From: Streptomyces pilosus
GTDB lineage: Bacteria; Actinomycetota; Actinomycetes; Streptomycetales; Streptomycetaceae
Direction: 5' to 3'
Assembly (NCBI RefSeq): GCF_014649835.1
Contig: NZ_BMTU01000012.1
Coordinates: 124,001-188,000, forward strand
Length of the DNA: 64,000 bases
Part shown: positions 57,356 to 64,000 of the stretch, piece by piece
How positions within the stretch are numbered: the first letter of the stretch is position 1
Layout: each line of letters opens with the position of its first letter
The notes under the pieces: model-generated
Databases searched by the model: none
Told to the model about the DNA's origin: nothing
What the model saw: only the letters and a program-made list of their open reading frames with translations
Made by a program: the position numbers and the translations under genes

Positions 57356-58546
57356 CTACCGGAAGGCGTCGATTCCGGTGAGCGCCTTGCCCAGCACCAG
57401 TTGGTGCATCTCGACGGTGCCCTCGTAGGTGAGCACCGATTCCAGGTTCGTCGCGTGCCGCATCACCGGGTACTCGAGCGAGATCCCGTTGGCGCCGAGG
57501 ATCGTGCGGGCCGTGCGGCAGATGTCGATGGCCTCGCGGACGTTGTTGAGCTTGCCGAAGCTGACCTGCTCGGGACGCAGGCGGCCGGCGTCCATGCGCC
57601 GCCCCAGGTGGTGGGCGAGCAGAATCCCCTTGTGCAGTTCGACCGCCATGTCGGCGAGCTTGGCCTGGGTGAGCTGGAACCCGCCGATGGGCCGCCCGAA
57701 CTGCTCCCGCGTCCTCGCGTAGTCGACCGCCGCCTCGAAGGAGCTCCGCGCGGCGCCCATCGCACCCCAGACGATCCCGTACCGGGCGTGCGAGAGACAG
57801 CTCAGCGGGCCCTTGAGCCCGGTCACCCCCGGCAGCACCGCGTCGGCCGGCAGCCGTACGTCGTCCATGACCAGCTCGCTGGTGACGGAGGCGCGCAGGG
57901 ACCACTTGTGCCTGATCTCCGGCGCCGAGAACCCGGCGCTGTCGGTGGGCACGGCGAAGCCGCGGATCCCCTCGTCGGTCCGCGCCCACACCACCGCGAC
58001 CCCGGCCACGGATCCGTTGGTGATCCACATCTTGCGCCCGTTCAGCACCCAGTCGGTGCCGTCCCTCCTGGCGTGGGTGCGCATCGAGCCCGGGTCGGAG
58101 CCGATGTCGGGTTCGGTGAGCCCGAAGCAGCCGATGACCTCGCCGGACGCCATCCGGGGCAGCCACTGCCGCTTCTGCTCCTCACTGCCGAAGCGGTGGA
58201 TGGCGTACATGGCGAGCGAGCCCTGCACGGAGACCAGGGAGCGGATCCCGGAGTCGGCCGCCTCCAGTTCCAGACAGGCGAGCCCGTACTGCACGGCGCT
58301 CGCGCCCGCGCAGCCGTAGCCGTCGAGGGACATGCCGAGCGCGCCGATCCCGCCGAGCTCCCGGGCCAGCTCCCGGATGCCGGGCAGCTCGCCCTTCTCG
58401 TACCAGTCGGCGACGTACGGCAGCACCCGGTCCGCGGCCCAGTCACGCACCGTGTCCCGGACCGCCAGGTCCTCCGGCTCCAGCAGGTCGTCGAGGCCAA
58501 GGGGGTCGGCGGGGTCGAAGGGAGGCAACTTCGCGGACGCGGACAT
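57356..58546 (-). CDS. Acyl-CoA dehydrogenase, glutaryl-CoA dehydrogenase-like
   Basis: 396 residues from ATG 58546. The sequence RSLVSVQGSLAMYAIHRFGS, FGLTEPDIGSDPGSMRTHAR, SLRASVTSELVMDDVRLPAD and TYEGTVEMHQLVLGKALTG closely follows glutaryl-CoA dehydrogenase, which oxidises and decarboxylates glutaryl-CoA to crotonyl-CoA in lysine and tryptophan breakdown. The catalytic Glu is in YEGT. The upstream site at 58587-58603 is the best copy of the shared 17-bp operator. It is convergent with the SepF-like gene. Confidence 0.9.
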   Translation of the reverse strand: MSASAKLPPFDPADPLGLDDLLEPEDLAVRDTVRDWAADRVLPYVADWYEKGELPGIRELARELGGIGALGMSLDGYGCAGASAVQYGLACLELEAADSGIRSLVSVQGSLAMYAIHRFGSEEQKRQWLPRMASGEVIGCFGLTEPDIGSDPGSMRTHARRDGTDWVLNGRKMWITNGSVAGVAVVWARTDEGIRGFAVPTDSAGFSAPEIRHKWSLRASVTSELVMDDVRLPADAVLPGVTGLKGPLSCLSHARYGIVWGAMGAARSSFEAAVDYARTREQFGRPIGGFQLTQAKLADMAVELHKGILLAHHLGRRMDAGRLRPEQVSFGKLNNVREAIDICRTARTILGANGISLEYPVMRHATNLESVLTYEGTVEMHQLVLGKALTGIDAFR

Positions 58547-58586
58547 GGGACACCCTCCGGGGCTGATCCGGGAACTCCGGGACATC

Positions 58587-58603
58587 AACTAGCACTGCTA
58601 GTC
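58587..58603. promoter_or_regulatory. 17-bp operator, best copy, upstream of the glutaryl-CoA dehydrogenase-like gene
   Basis: AACTAGCACTGCTAGTC contains the perfect 15-bp palindrome ACTAGCA-C-TGCTAGT (58588-58602). It lies 41 bp upstream of the ATG and matches sites at 9354 and 14427. Confidence 0.7.
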
Positions 58604-58666
58604 ACGGCTCGGGGCGACGTTACGACGCGGCCCCCCGCACGTCCACCCCGGCCGGGCGGGCGCGGC

Positions 58667-60277
58667 TCACACCTTCACCCCGGCGCCGCGCGGCTCCAGG
58701 GCCTCCCGCGGCGCGGGCACCTCGACGGGCGCCGTCTCACCGCTCATCGCCCGCGGCAGCCTGAGCGCGATCGCCGCCCCGAGCAGCAGCAGGCCCGCGC
58801 TGACCAGCAGGGTCACGTGCAGCCCGTGCACGAAGGAGTCGCGGGCCGCCTGCCGCAGGGCCTGACCGGCGGGCCCGCCGAGCCCGGCCGCCACCTCGTG
58901 CGCCTCACCGAGCGAGTGCGCCGCCGCGGCGGAGGCCCCGTCGGGCACCCCGGGCACACCGGCGACGCCGGGCGCGTAGGCCGCGTTCATGACGCTGCCG
59001 AGGAGCGCGATCCCGATCCCGGCGCCGAGCTGGTAGGAGGTCTCGCCGATCGCCGCCGCCCCGCCGGCCTGCTGCGGCGGGGCCTCGCTGAGCATCGACT
59101 CGTAGGCGCCGAACAGGGTGGTCTCCAGGCCGAAGCCGAGCAGGACGAAGCCGGTAAGCAGCAGCGGGGCGTTGTCCTGCCCGCCCATCGCGGTCAGCAG
59201 CACCACCGCCGCCGCCGTGAGGCAGAAGCCGGCGCTGACCATGCGGCGCGGGCCGAACCGGCGCAGCATGCGCGCGCCCGCCAGTCCCGCGGCCATCGCC
59301 GCGACGGTCAGCGGCACCAGGCGCAGCCCGGTCTCCAGCGGGGAGAGGCCCAGCACCAGCTGGAGGTACTGGGCGGCGATCAGTTCCAGGCCCACCAGGG
59401 CGAGCATGGCCAGCACGATGCAGCCCACCGAGGTGCTGAACGCCGGCCGGGTGAACATCCGCAGGTCGACCAGCGGATGCGCGCGGCGCCGCTGCCGGCG
59501 CACGAAGGCGGTGAGCAGTCCGGCGCCGGCGACGAGCGGCAGGACGGTCCAGACGCCGGCGGCGGGGTCACCGCCGCCGAGCCGCTTCACGCCGAGGACC
59601 AGGGCGAACAGCCCGGCGGCGGCCATCAGCGCGCCGGCCACGTCCCAGGGGACCCGGCCCTCGCCCCTGGACTCCGGCAGCACGAGCCGTCCCACCGGGA
59701 GACTGACCAGCATCAGCGGGATGTTGACCAGGAACACCGAGCCCCACCAGAAGTGCTCCAGCAGGAAGCCCCCGACCAGCGGCCCGGCCGCCGCGCCCAC
59801 GGCGGCGACGGCGCTCCAGATGCCGATGGCCAGCGCCCTCTCGCGCCGGTCCGGGAAGACCTGGCGCAGGATCGAGAGCGTGGCGGGCATGATCATCGCG
59901 CCGCCGACGCCGAGCAGCGCCCGCGCCAGGATCAGCGTCTGGGCGCTGTCCGCGAGGGCGGCCATACCGGAGGCGACACCGAACAGGGCGTAGCCGAGCA
60001 GGAGGACCCGTCTGCGGCCGACCCGGTCGCCCAGGGTGCCGAAGAGGATCAGCAGCGAGGCGCAGACCAAGGGGTAGGCGTCAACGATCCAGAGCAGCTC
60101 CACCGCGCCGGGCCTGAGGTCCTCGGTGACGGCGGGGACCGCCACGTGCAGCACGGTGGCGTCGACGGCGACCAGCAGCAGGCTGACGCAGAGGACGACG
60201 AGCACCACCCAGCGGTTGGCACCGGCCCCGGCCGCCCGACGGCGCAGCGCGGCGGCGGCCGTGGTCGTCCCGGACAT
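58667..60277 (-). CDS. MFS transporter, DHA2 (14-helix) drug exporter type
   Basis: 536 residues from ATG 60277, which has GGGAGG about ten bases upstream. Features: motif D1 (VDATVLHVAVPAVTEDL), loop motif A GTLGDRVGRRRVLLLG, motif C GAAAGPLVGGFLLEHFWWGS and about fourteen hydrophobic helices. This EmrB/QacA-type subfamily exports drugs and hydrophobic metabolites by proton antiport. The long frame extending to 63139 is not coding. No regulator is adjacent. Confidence 0.92.
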   Translation of the reverse strand: MSGTTTAAAALRRRAAGAGANRWVVLVVLCVSLLLVAVDATVLHVAVPAVTEDLRPGAVELLWIVDAYPLVCASLLILFGTLGDRVGRRRVLLLGYALFGVASGMAALADSAQTLILARALLGVGGAMIMPATLSILRQVFPDRRERALAIGIWSAVAAVGAAAGPLVGGFLLEHFWWGSVFLVNIPLMLVSLPVGRLVLPESRGEGRVPWDVAGALMAAAGLFALVLGVKRLGGGDPAAGVWTVLPLVAGAGLLTAFVRRQRRRAHPLVDLRMFTRPAFSTSVGCIVLAMLALVGLELIAAQYLQLVLGLSPLETGLRLVPLTVAAMAAGLAGARMLRRFGPRRMVSAGFCLTAAAVVLLTAMGGQDNAPLLLTGFVLLGFGLETTLFGAYESMLSEAPPQQAGGAAAIGETSYQLGAGIGIALLGSVMNAAYAPGVAGVPGVPDGASAAAAHSLGEAHEVAAGLGGPAGQALRQAARDSFVHGLHVTLLVSAGLLLLGAAIALRLPRAMSGETAPVEVPAPREALEPRGAGVKV

Positions 60278-60541
60278 GTACACGTACCTCCCAGATGTTC
60301 CCTCGCGATCGGCGGGCTCACGGGGTGGGGGACTCCCCCGTGACTCGGCCGGGGAGGAGCGGTGGTCCCCGGCCCGCGCAGCGAACGGCGAGTGACACGT
60401 CAGAGTACGCGAGTGGACGCCGGGGTCGAGTGACGGGCCTCTCACAGTTCCGGCCGACGGGTGTGGCGTGCACCACTCCCCTGCCCCGCCGCGCACGCCG
60501 GGCGGGCGGACCGGTTCCGCGCCGGGTCGATAATCGGGCCC

Positions 60542-61849
60542 GTGAACGATCTCGACACGCGCGCCCTCCCGGCCCGCCCCGGAGCACTGCGGCGGGCCGC
60601 TCCCGCCCTCCTCGGGTACGCCGCCGTGCGCGCCCTGGGCCTGGTCGTGCTGGCCCTGTGGAGCGAGGCGCGCGGGAAGAGCGCGTACACCCTGCTGACC
60701 GCCCGCTGGGACGCGCTCTGGTACACGCGCGTCGCCGAGCTGGGCTACGGCTACGAGGTGCGGCTGCCGAACGGAGACGTGCACTCCAACCTGGCGTTCT
60801 TCCCGCTGCTGCCGTGGCTGGAGCGGCTGGTGGCGGCCGTCTCCCCGCTGTCGTACGCCGACGCGGGGTTCCTGGTCGCCGTCCTGGCCTCGCTCGCCGC
60901 GGCCTGGGGGATCTTCGCCGTGGCCGACCACGTGTACGGGCCCCGGGCCGGGATGTACGCGGTGCTGCTGTGGGCGGTGCTGCCGGTCGGGATCGTGCAG
61001 TCGATGGCGTACAGCGAGTCCCTGTTCACCGCACTCGCCGCGTGGTCGCTGTACGCCGTGCTGACCGGCCGCTGGGTGACCGCGGGCCTCCTCGCGGGTC
61101 TGGCGGGCCTGACCCGGCCGGTGGGGATGGCGGTGGTCGCGGCCGTGTGGGCGGCGGGCGTCGCCGCCTTCCTGCGCGAACGCGCCGGTTCGGGGCGCGA
61201 CGGCGAACGCGGGGGCACCCCCTTCGGGCACGGTCGCAGCGCGCCGGTGCCGGACGGCGCGCGGGCCGGGGAACGCGCCGGTGTCCCCGCGACCGCCCCG
61301 CGCGCGCCCGTGCCGGACGGCGCCCCGCTCCCACCGGGCGCCCCCGGTGACCGCCCGCGCCGGATCGCCGGCATGCTCCTCGCGCCCCTGGGAGCCGCCG
61401 GTTACGTCCTGTGGGTGGGGCACCGGACCGGGGAGGGACCGCTGGGGTATCTGGAGGTGCAGGCCGGATGGCGGAACGGGTTCGACGGCGGATACGCCTT
61501 CGCCCGCTTCGTCGCGGGCAGGTTCACGTCCTTCCCGTCCGCCCTGGCCGGGCTCGCGCTGGTGCTCGGCGTCGCCCTCGTGGTGTGGCTGTACGTGGTC
61601 TGCGTACGGCAGCGCCAGCCCCTGCCCCTGCTGGTGTACGCCGGGGTCGTCACCGCGCTCGCCCTCTGCGCCTCGAGCTACTTCGGCTCCAAGCCGCGGC
61701 TGCTGCTGCCCGCCTTCCCCCTGCTGCTGCCCCTCGCGGCGGCCCTGGCCCGGGCACGGCCGCCCCGGCCGGTGCTGGTGGTGGGCGCGATCGCGGTCGC
61801 CTCCGCCGTGTACGGGGCCTTCTGGCTGAACGGTTCCGGCCCGCCCTGA
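60542..61849 (+). CDS. PIG-V-like membrane glycosyltransferase
   Basis: 435 residues from GTG 60542 with multiple hydrophobic helices. The first outer loop has WDALWYTRVAELGYGYEVRL and SNLAFFPLLPWLERL, the conserved mannosyltransferase loop with acidic and aromatic residues, then AYSESLFTALAAWSLYAVL and GLTRPVGMAVVAAVW. This is the actinobacterial PIG-V-related type, which probably uses a polyprenyl-phosphate-linked sugar for membrane-side mannosylation. A 50-residue Gly/Arg/Pro-rich insert lies near the middle. Sugar acceptor unknown. Confidence 0.85.
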   Translation: MNDLDTRALPARPGALRRAAPALLGYAAVRALGLVVLALWSEARGKSAYTLLTARWDALWYTRVAELGYGYEVRLPNGDVHSNLAFFPLLPWLERLVAAVSPLSYADAGFLVAVLASLAAAWGIFAVADHVYGPRAGMYAVLLWAVLPVGIVQSMAYSESLFTALAAWSLYAVLTGRWVTAGLLAGLAGLTRPVGMAVVAAVWAAGVAAFLRERAGSGRDGERGGTPFGHGRSAPVPDGARAGERAGVPATAPRAPVPDGAPLPPGAPGDRPRRIAGMLLAPLGAAGYVLWVGHRTGEGPLGYLEVQAGWRNGFDGGYAFARFVAGRFTSFPSALAGLALVLGVALVVWLYVVCVRQRQPLPLLVYAGVVTALALCASSYFGSKPRLLLPAFPLLLPLAAALARARPPRPVLVVGAIAVASAVYGAFWLNGSGPP

Positions 61850-62074
61850 CCGCCCGGACGGCCGACGAGCGCCGGGGGAATTCGGCACCAGGCCGTGGTG
61901 AACGAATTCAAAAGCGCGATAAAACCCCCGCCCCGAATGATCAAAAGAATTGAAGTCCGGAGCGTGGATTCGCCGGAAATAAGGGTTCTCCTGAGAGCAA
62001 TCCCACATCACATCGTCATCACAAACAGGCCGATTCGTCGGGGTTCCCCGCTCACTCGCTGTAACGTCGATTGG

Positions 62075-63076
62075 GTGCGTACCGAACGGAAACACACCCG
62101 TCTGGACCGGGTGTTCGCGAGGCTGGACCGTGAGCCGGAACGACCGGCCCACATCGGCATGCCGCGAATGAGCCGGCACCGGACGGTGCTCTTCGGCGCC
62201 ACCCTGGCCTTCTACGTGGCGATCGTGTGGGCCGTCCTGATCACCTCCTGGCTGGTCCGGCTGGACTGGCAGGTCATGTTCTTCCGCCCCTACCAGCAGT
62301 GGCCGGAGCTCCACGCCTTCGTGGACTACTACGTGGTCCTCGGCCAGCGCGGCCCCACCGCCGTGATGGTCACGGCCTGGCTGGGGTGGCGGTCCTGGCG
62401 GCAGCACACCCTGCGTCCGCTGCTCGCCCTGGGCGTCTCCCTGCTGCTGCTCAACGTCACCGTGGGTGCCGCGAAGTACGGCATGGGGCGTCTCGGTCCG
62501 CACTACGCGACCGAGATCGGTTCGAACGAGATGTGGCTCGGCGGCGATATATTTCCCAGCGGCCACACCGCCAACGCCGTGGTGACCTGGGGCATCCTGG
62601 CCTATCTGGCCTCCACCCCGAGAGCCCGGCGCTGGCTGTCCGCCGTGTCCGCGGTGACCTCGCTCGGCGTGGGGCTGTCCACCGTCTACATCGGGACGCA
62701 CTGGCTGAGCGACGTGGTCCTGGGCTGGGCCGCGGGCCTGCTGATCCTGCTCGCGCTGCCCTGGTTCGAGCCGCTGATCGCCCGCACCGAGAACCGCCTC
62801 TTCGCCCTGCGCGACCACTGGCGGGCGCGCCGGCGCCGTCCGGCGGCGGTGGCGGGACCGGTCGGCCGGCCCGTCGTGCTCAGGCCGCTCACCGACCGCG
62901 CGGACCCCGCGCCGGGGCCGGTCCCGACCGGGCGCCCGGCCCGGACGCCGGCCTATCTGGCACCCGGCCCGCACACCACGCGCGCGGAACGCTCCCCGGT
63001 CACGCCGGCGGGCAGCCGCCGCCCACCGCACCCGGAGCGCCATCCGCGCGGCACGACGTCCGCGACCCGTCCCTGA
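62075..63076 (+). CDS. PAP2 superfamily phosphatase
   Basis: 333 residues from GTG 62075, preferred because the 225 bp upstream is AT-rich promoter-like DNA. Six hydrophobic helices carry the PAP2 motifs: KYGMGRLGP (the KX6RP position in a variant form), FPSGHTANAVVTWG and STVYIGTHWLSDVVLGWAAG with the catalytic His. It may hydrolyse lipid phosphates such as undecaprenyl diphosphate or phosphatidate. The C-terminal 90 residues are Pro/Arg-rich and cytoplasmic or outside. It lies after the PIG-V gene but is separately transcribed. Confidence 0.9.
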   Translation: MRTERKHTRLDRVFARLDREPERPAHIGMPRMSRHRTVLFGATLAFYVAIVWAVLITSWLVRLDWQVMFFRPYQQWPELHAFVDYYVVLGQRGPTAVMVTAWLGWRSWRQHTLRPLLALGVSLLLLNVTVGAAKYGMGRLGPHYATEIGSNEMWLGGDIFPSGHTANAVVTWGILAYLASTPRARRWLSAVSAVTSLGVGLSTVYIGTHWLSDVVLGWAAGLLILLALPWFEPLIARTENRLFALRDHWRARRRRPAAVAGPVGRPVVLRPLTDRADPAPGPVPTGRPARTPAYLAPGPHTTRAERSPVTPAGSRRPPHPERHPRGTTSATRP

Positions 63077-63110
63077 CGGACGGCGCCCGCACCGGCCCCC
63101 GCACCCATGG

Positions 63111-63150
63111 CGACGGCCCCGGTCCCCACGAAGGGACACCGGGGCCGTCG
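63111..63150. terminator. Hairpin between PAP2 and I78 inhibitor genes
   Basis: A perfect 13-bp stem (CGACGGCCCCGGT at 63111-63123 against 63138-63150), 34 bp after the PAP2 stop and 8 bp from the I78 stop, serving both convergent genes. Confidence 0.85.
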
Positions 63151-63157
63151 TCGTGTC

Positions 63158-63373
63158 TCAGCCCTTCCAGGCGCGTGCCACCCGGCCGTCCTTCACCTCG
63201 AAGTTCAGCCGGCCGGCGCGGTACTCCATGGTGATGATCGTCCCCGGCGCCAGGGCCCGCACCGTCGACCAGCCGCGCTCGCGCGCGAGGTGCTCGGCCC
63301 GGTCGGCGGCGAGGCCGACGTAGGCGTCCGGACTGTCCTGGGGGTCCGCCGGAGGCGTCGGAGTGGGTGCCAT
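63158..63373 (-). CDS. I78 family peptidase inhibitor
   Basis: 71 residues. The core matches inhibitor I78: YVGLAADRAEHLARERGWST, VRALAPGTIITMEYRAGRLN, FEVKDGRVARAWKG. There is no signal peptide, so it would act in the cytoplasm unless exported differently. I78 proteins inhibit serine proteases. The window also holds two secreted S1 proteases, but location argues against direct inhibition. Codon use supports a real gene. Confidence 0.85.
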   Translation of the reverse strand: MAPTPTPPADPQDSPDAYVGLAADRAEHLARERGWSTVRALAPGTIITMEYRAGRLNFEVKDGRVARAWKG

Positions 63374-63795
63374 ACGGCCACGCTATGCCCTGGCCCGGGA
63401 CCGGGGAAGTCCGCCCCGGGAACGACGGACACCGTCCGCCGGCGGTCACACTTGTGTCACAGGATCACGACAGACGTCCCGGGCGGCCGCCTTCACCCGG
63501 ATGGACGGATCCGTACGCCTTCCGCAGGTATTCGAACGTAATTCCCGCGTGTCACACCCCGCCGGGACAAAGCCCGGCGGAAAGTGCCGGGGGAAGTGCA
63601 CCCGGACGCCATTCCTTTTCAGCGCCACGCGGGACCGCGTAAACCCGTCCGCACAAAAAATACTCGTTCTCGTCACAGGACCCGCCACGCCCGCCCCCGG
63701 CCGGGGCGCGCGGGGCGAGCATCACGGCGTGGGCCCGGGGTACATGTGGCGCGGGCTCCGGCGGGCCCGGCGCGCGAGGAGCGAAGGGGCGAGCG
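63374..63795. other. Intergenic region upstream of ctaD
   Basis: About 420 bp with a lower GC part (63440-63680) and a hairpin-like CCGCCGGG/CCCGGCGG pair near 63550-63590. It should carry the ctaD promoter. I cannot assign its boxes. Confidence 0.45.
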
Positions 63796-64000
63796 ATGGG
63801 GACGCAGACCGTTCAGGCGGCGGAGCGGCCGGCGCGCGGGCGGCGCGGGCGGGTGGTGATCGACTGGCTGACCACCACCGACCACAAGAAGATCGGGCAC
63901 CTCTACCTGATCACATCGTTCGCGTTCTTCCTGGTCGCCGGGGCGATGGCGCTGCTGATGCGCGCCGAGCTGGCCAGGCCCGGGCTGCAGATCGTCGACA
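63796..64000 (+). CDS. ctaD: Cytochrome c oxidase subunit I, 5' end (truncated by window)
   Basis: Only 68 codons are in the window. The start MGTQTVQAAERPARGRRGRV leads into VIDWLTTTDHKKIGHLYLIT, the conserved N-terminal DHKxIGxxY of the haem-copper oxidase subunit I, and the first helix (SFAFFLVAGAMALLMRAELA). It would reduce O2 in the cytochrome aa3 oxidase. Streptomyces often carry a second ctaD away from the main cyd/qcr cluster; neighbours outside the window would be needed to decide. Confidence 0.92.
   Translation, partial: MGTQTVQAAERPARGRRGRVVIDWLTTTDHKKIGHLYLITSFAFFLVAGAMALLMRAELARPGLQIVD

Noticed and set aside
57401..60343. Open frame of 980 codons opposite the acyl-CoA dehydrogenase and DHA2 genes
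   Set aside because: It crosses two genes and an intergenic region and has no recognisable domain.
60278..63139. Upstream extension of the DHA2 transporter frame
   Set aside because: It would run through two divergent genes; the true start is ATG 60277 with a GGGAGG site.

Overview
The window is high-GC actinobacterial DNA and almost certainly a stretch of Streptomyces chromosome. The evidence is strong third-position GC bias, GTG and TTG starts, a streptogrisin-type protease pair, a LAETG sortase-anchored LPMO, a second SepF-like protein and a SoxR with its [2Fe-2S] motif. From memory, the order hmgA, GDSL lipase, LPMO, lipase, dnaE2, sepF-like resembles the S. coelicolor core chromosome near SCO1700-SCO1750; I could not check this. 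I saw no tRNA, rRNA, CRISPR array, insertion sequence or prophage, and the gene order looks vertically inherited.

Layout. 1-16 kb is catabolic and regulatory: a truncated acyl-CoA dehydrogenase, an SDR with a TetR regulator, a Tat-exported NamZ-like muramidase, a zinc-ribbon hypothetical, an Rnl5-type RNA ligase, SoxR, a MaoC hydratase facing its probable TetR repressor, a YiaA/B-type membrane protein, an acyl-CoA dehydrogenase divergent from TetR, an ArsR regulator, an EamA transporter, an aldehyde/alcohol dehydrogenase operon and an orphan MalK-type ATPase. 16-26 kb has an MFS plus CitMHS citrate carrier operon, a molybdopterin oxidoreductase with a lipoprotein and TetR upstream, homogentisate dioxygenase with a GntR regulator, and an orphan type ISP restriction-modification specificity protein.

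26-36 kb holds an ECF sigma/anti-sigma pair divergent from a DUF4331 protein, a TPR membrane protein and a NicO-family metal transporter with a histidine-rich loop, followed by a Ser/Thr kinase and a secreted GDSL lipase. 36-48 kb has a coupled GT2-GT2-polysaccharide deacetylase operon, a DUF5925 AAA ATPase, a DUF72 protein, small regulators, a double-GNAT protein, a DUF402 protein, a methyltransferase, a frameshifted GNAT pseudogene, the LPMO, a lipase, and a MarR/cupin pair separated by a phased operator array.

48-64 kb has a LexA-box-controlled dnaE2-imuB mutagenesis operon, two streptogrisin-type protease precursors, a cysteine-rich DUF5685 protein divergent from a SepF-like protein, a glutaryl-CoA-dehydrogenase-like enzyme, a DHA2 drug exporter, a PIG-V-like membrane glycosyltransferase, a PAP2 phosphatase, an I78 protease inhibitor, and the start of ctaD.

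Most notable are: a 17-bp palindrome shared by three separate dehydrogenase promoters (9.36, 14.43 and 58.6 kb), suggesting a small TetR regulon; three palindromes at exactly 21-bp spacing between marR and the cupin gene; the sigma/anti-sigma/DUF4331/TPR/NicO module as a candidate uncharacterised metal-related envelope system; and an inverted repeat that covers the ribosome binding site of the citrate carrier.
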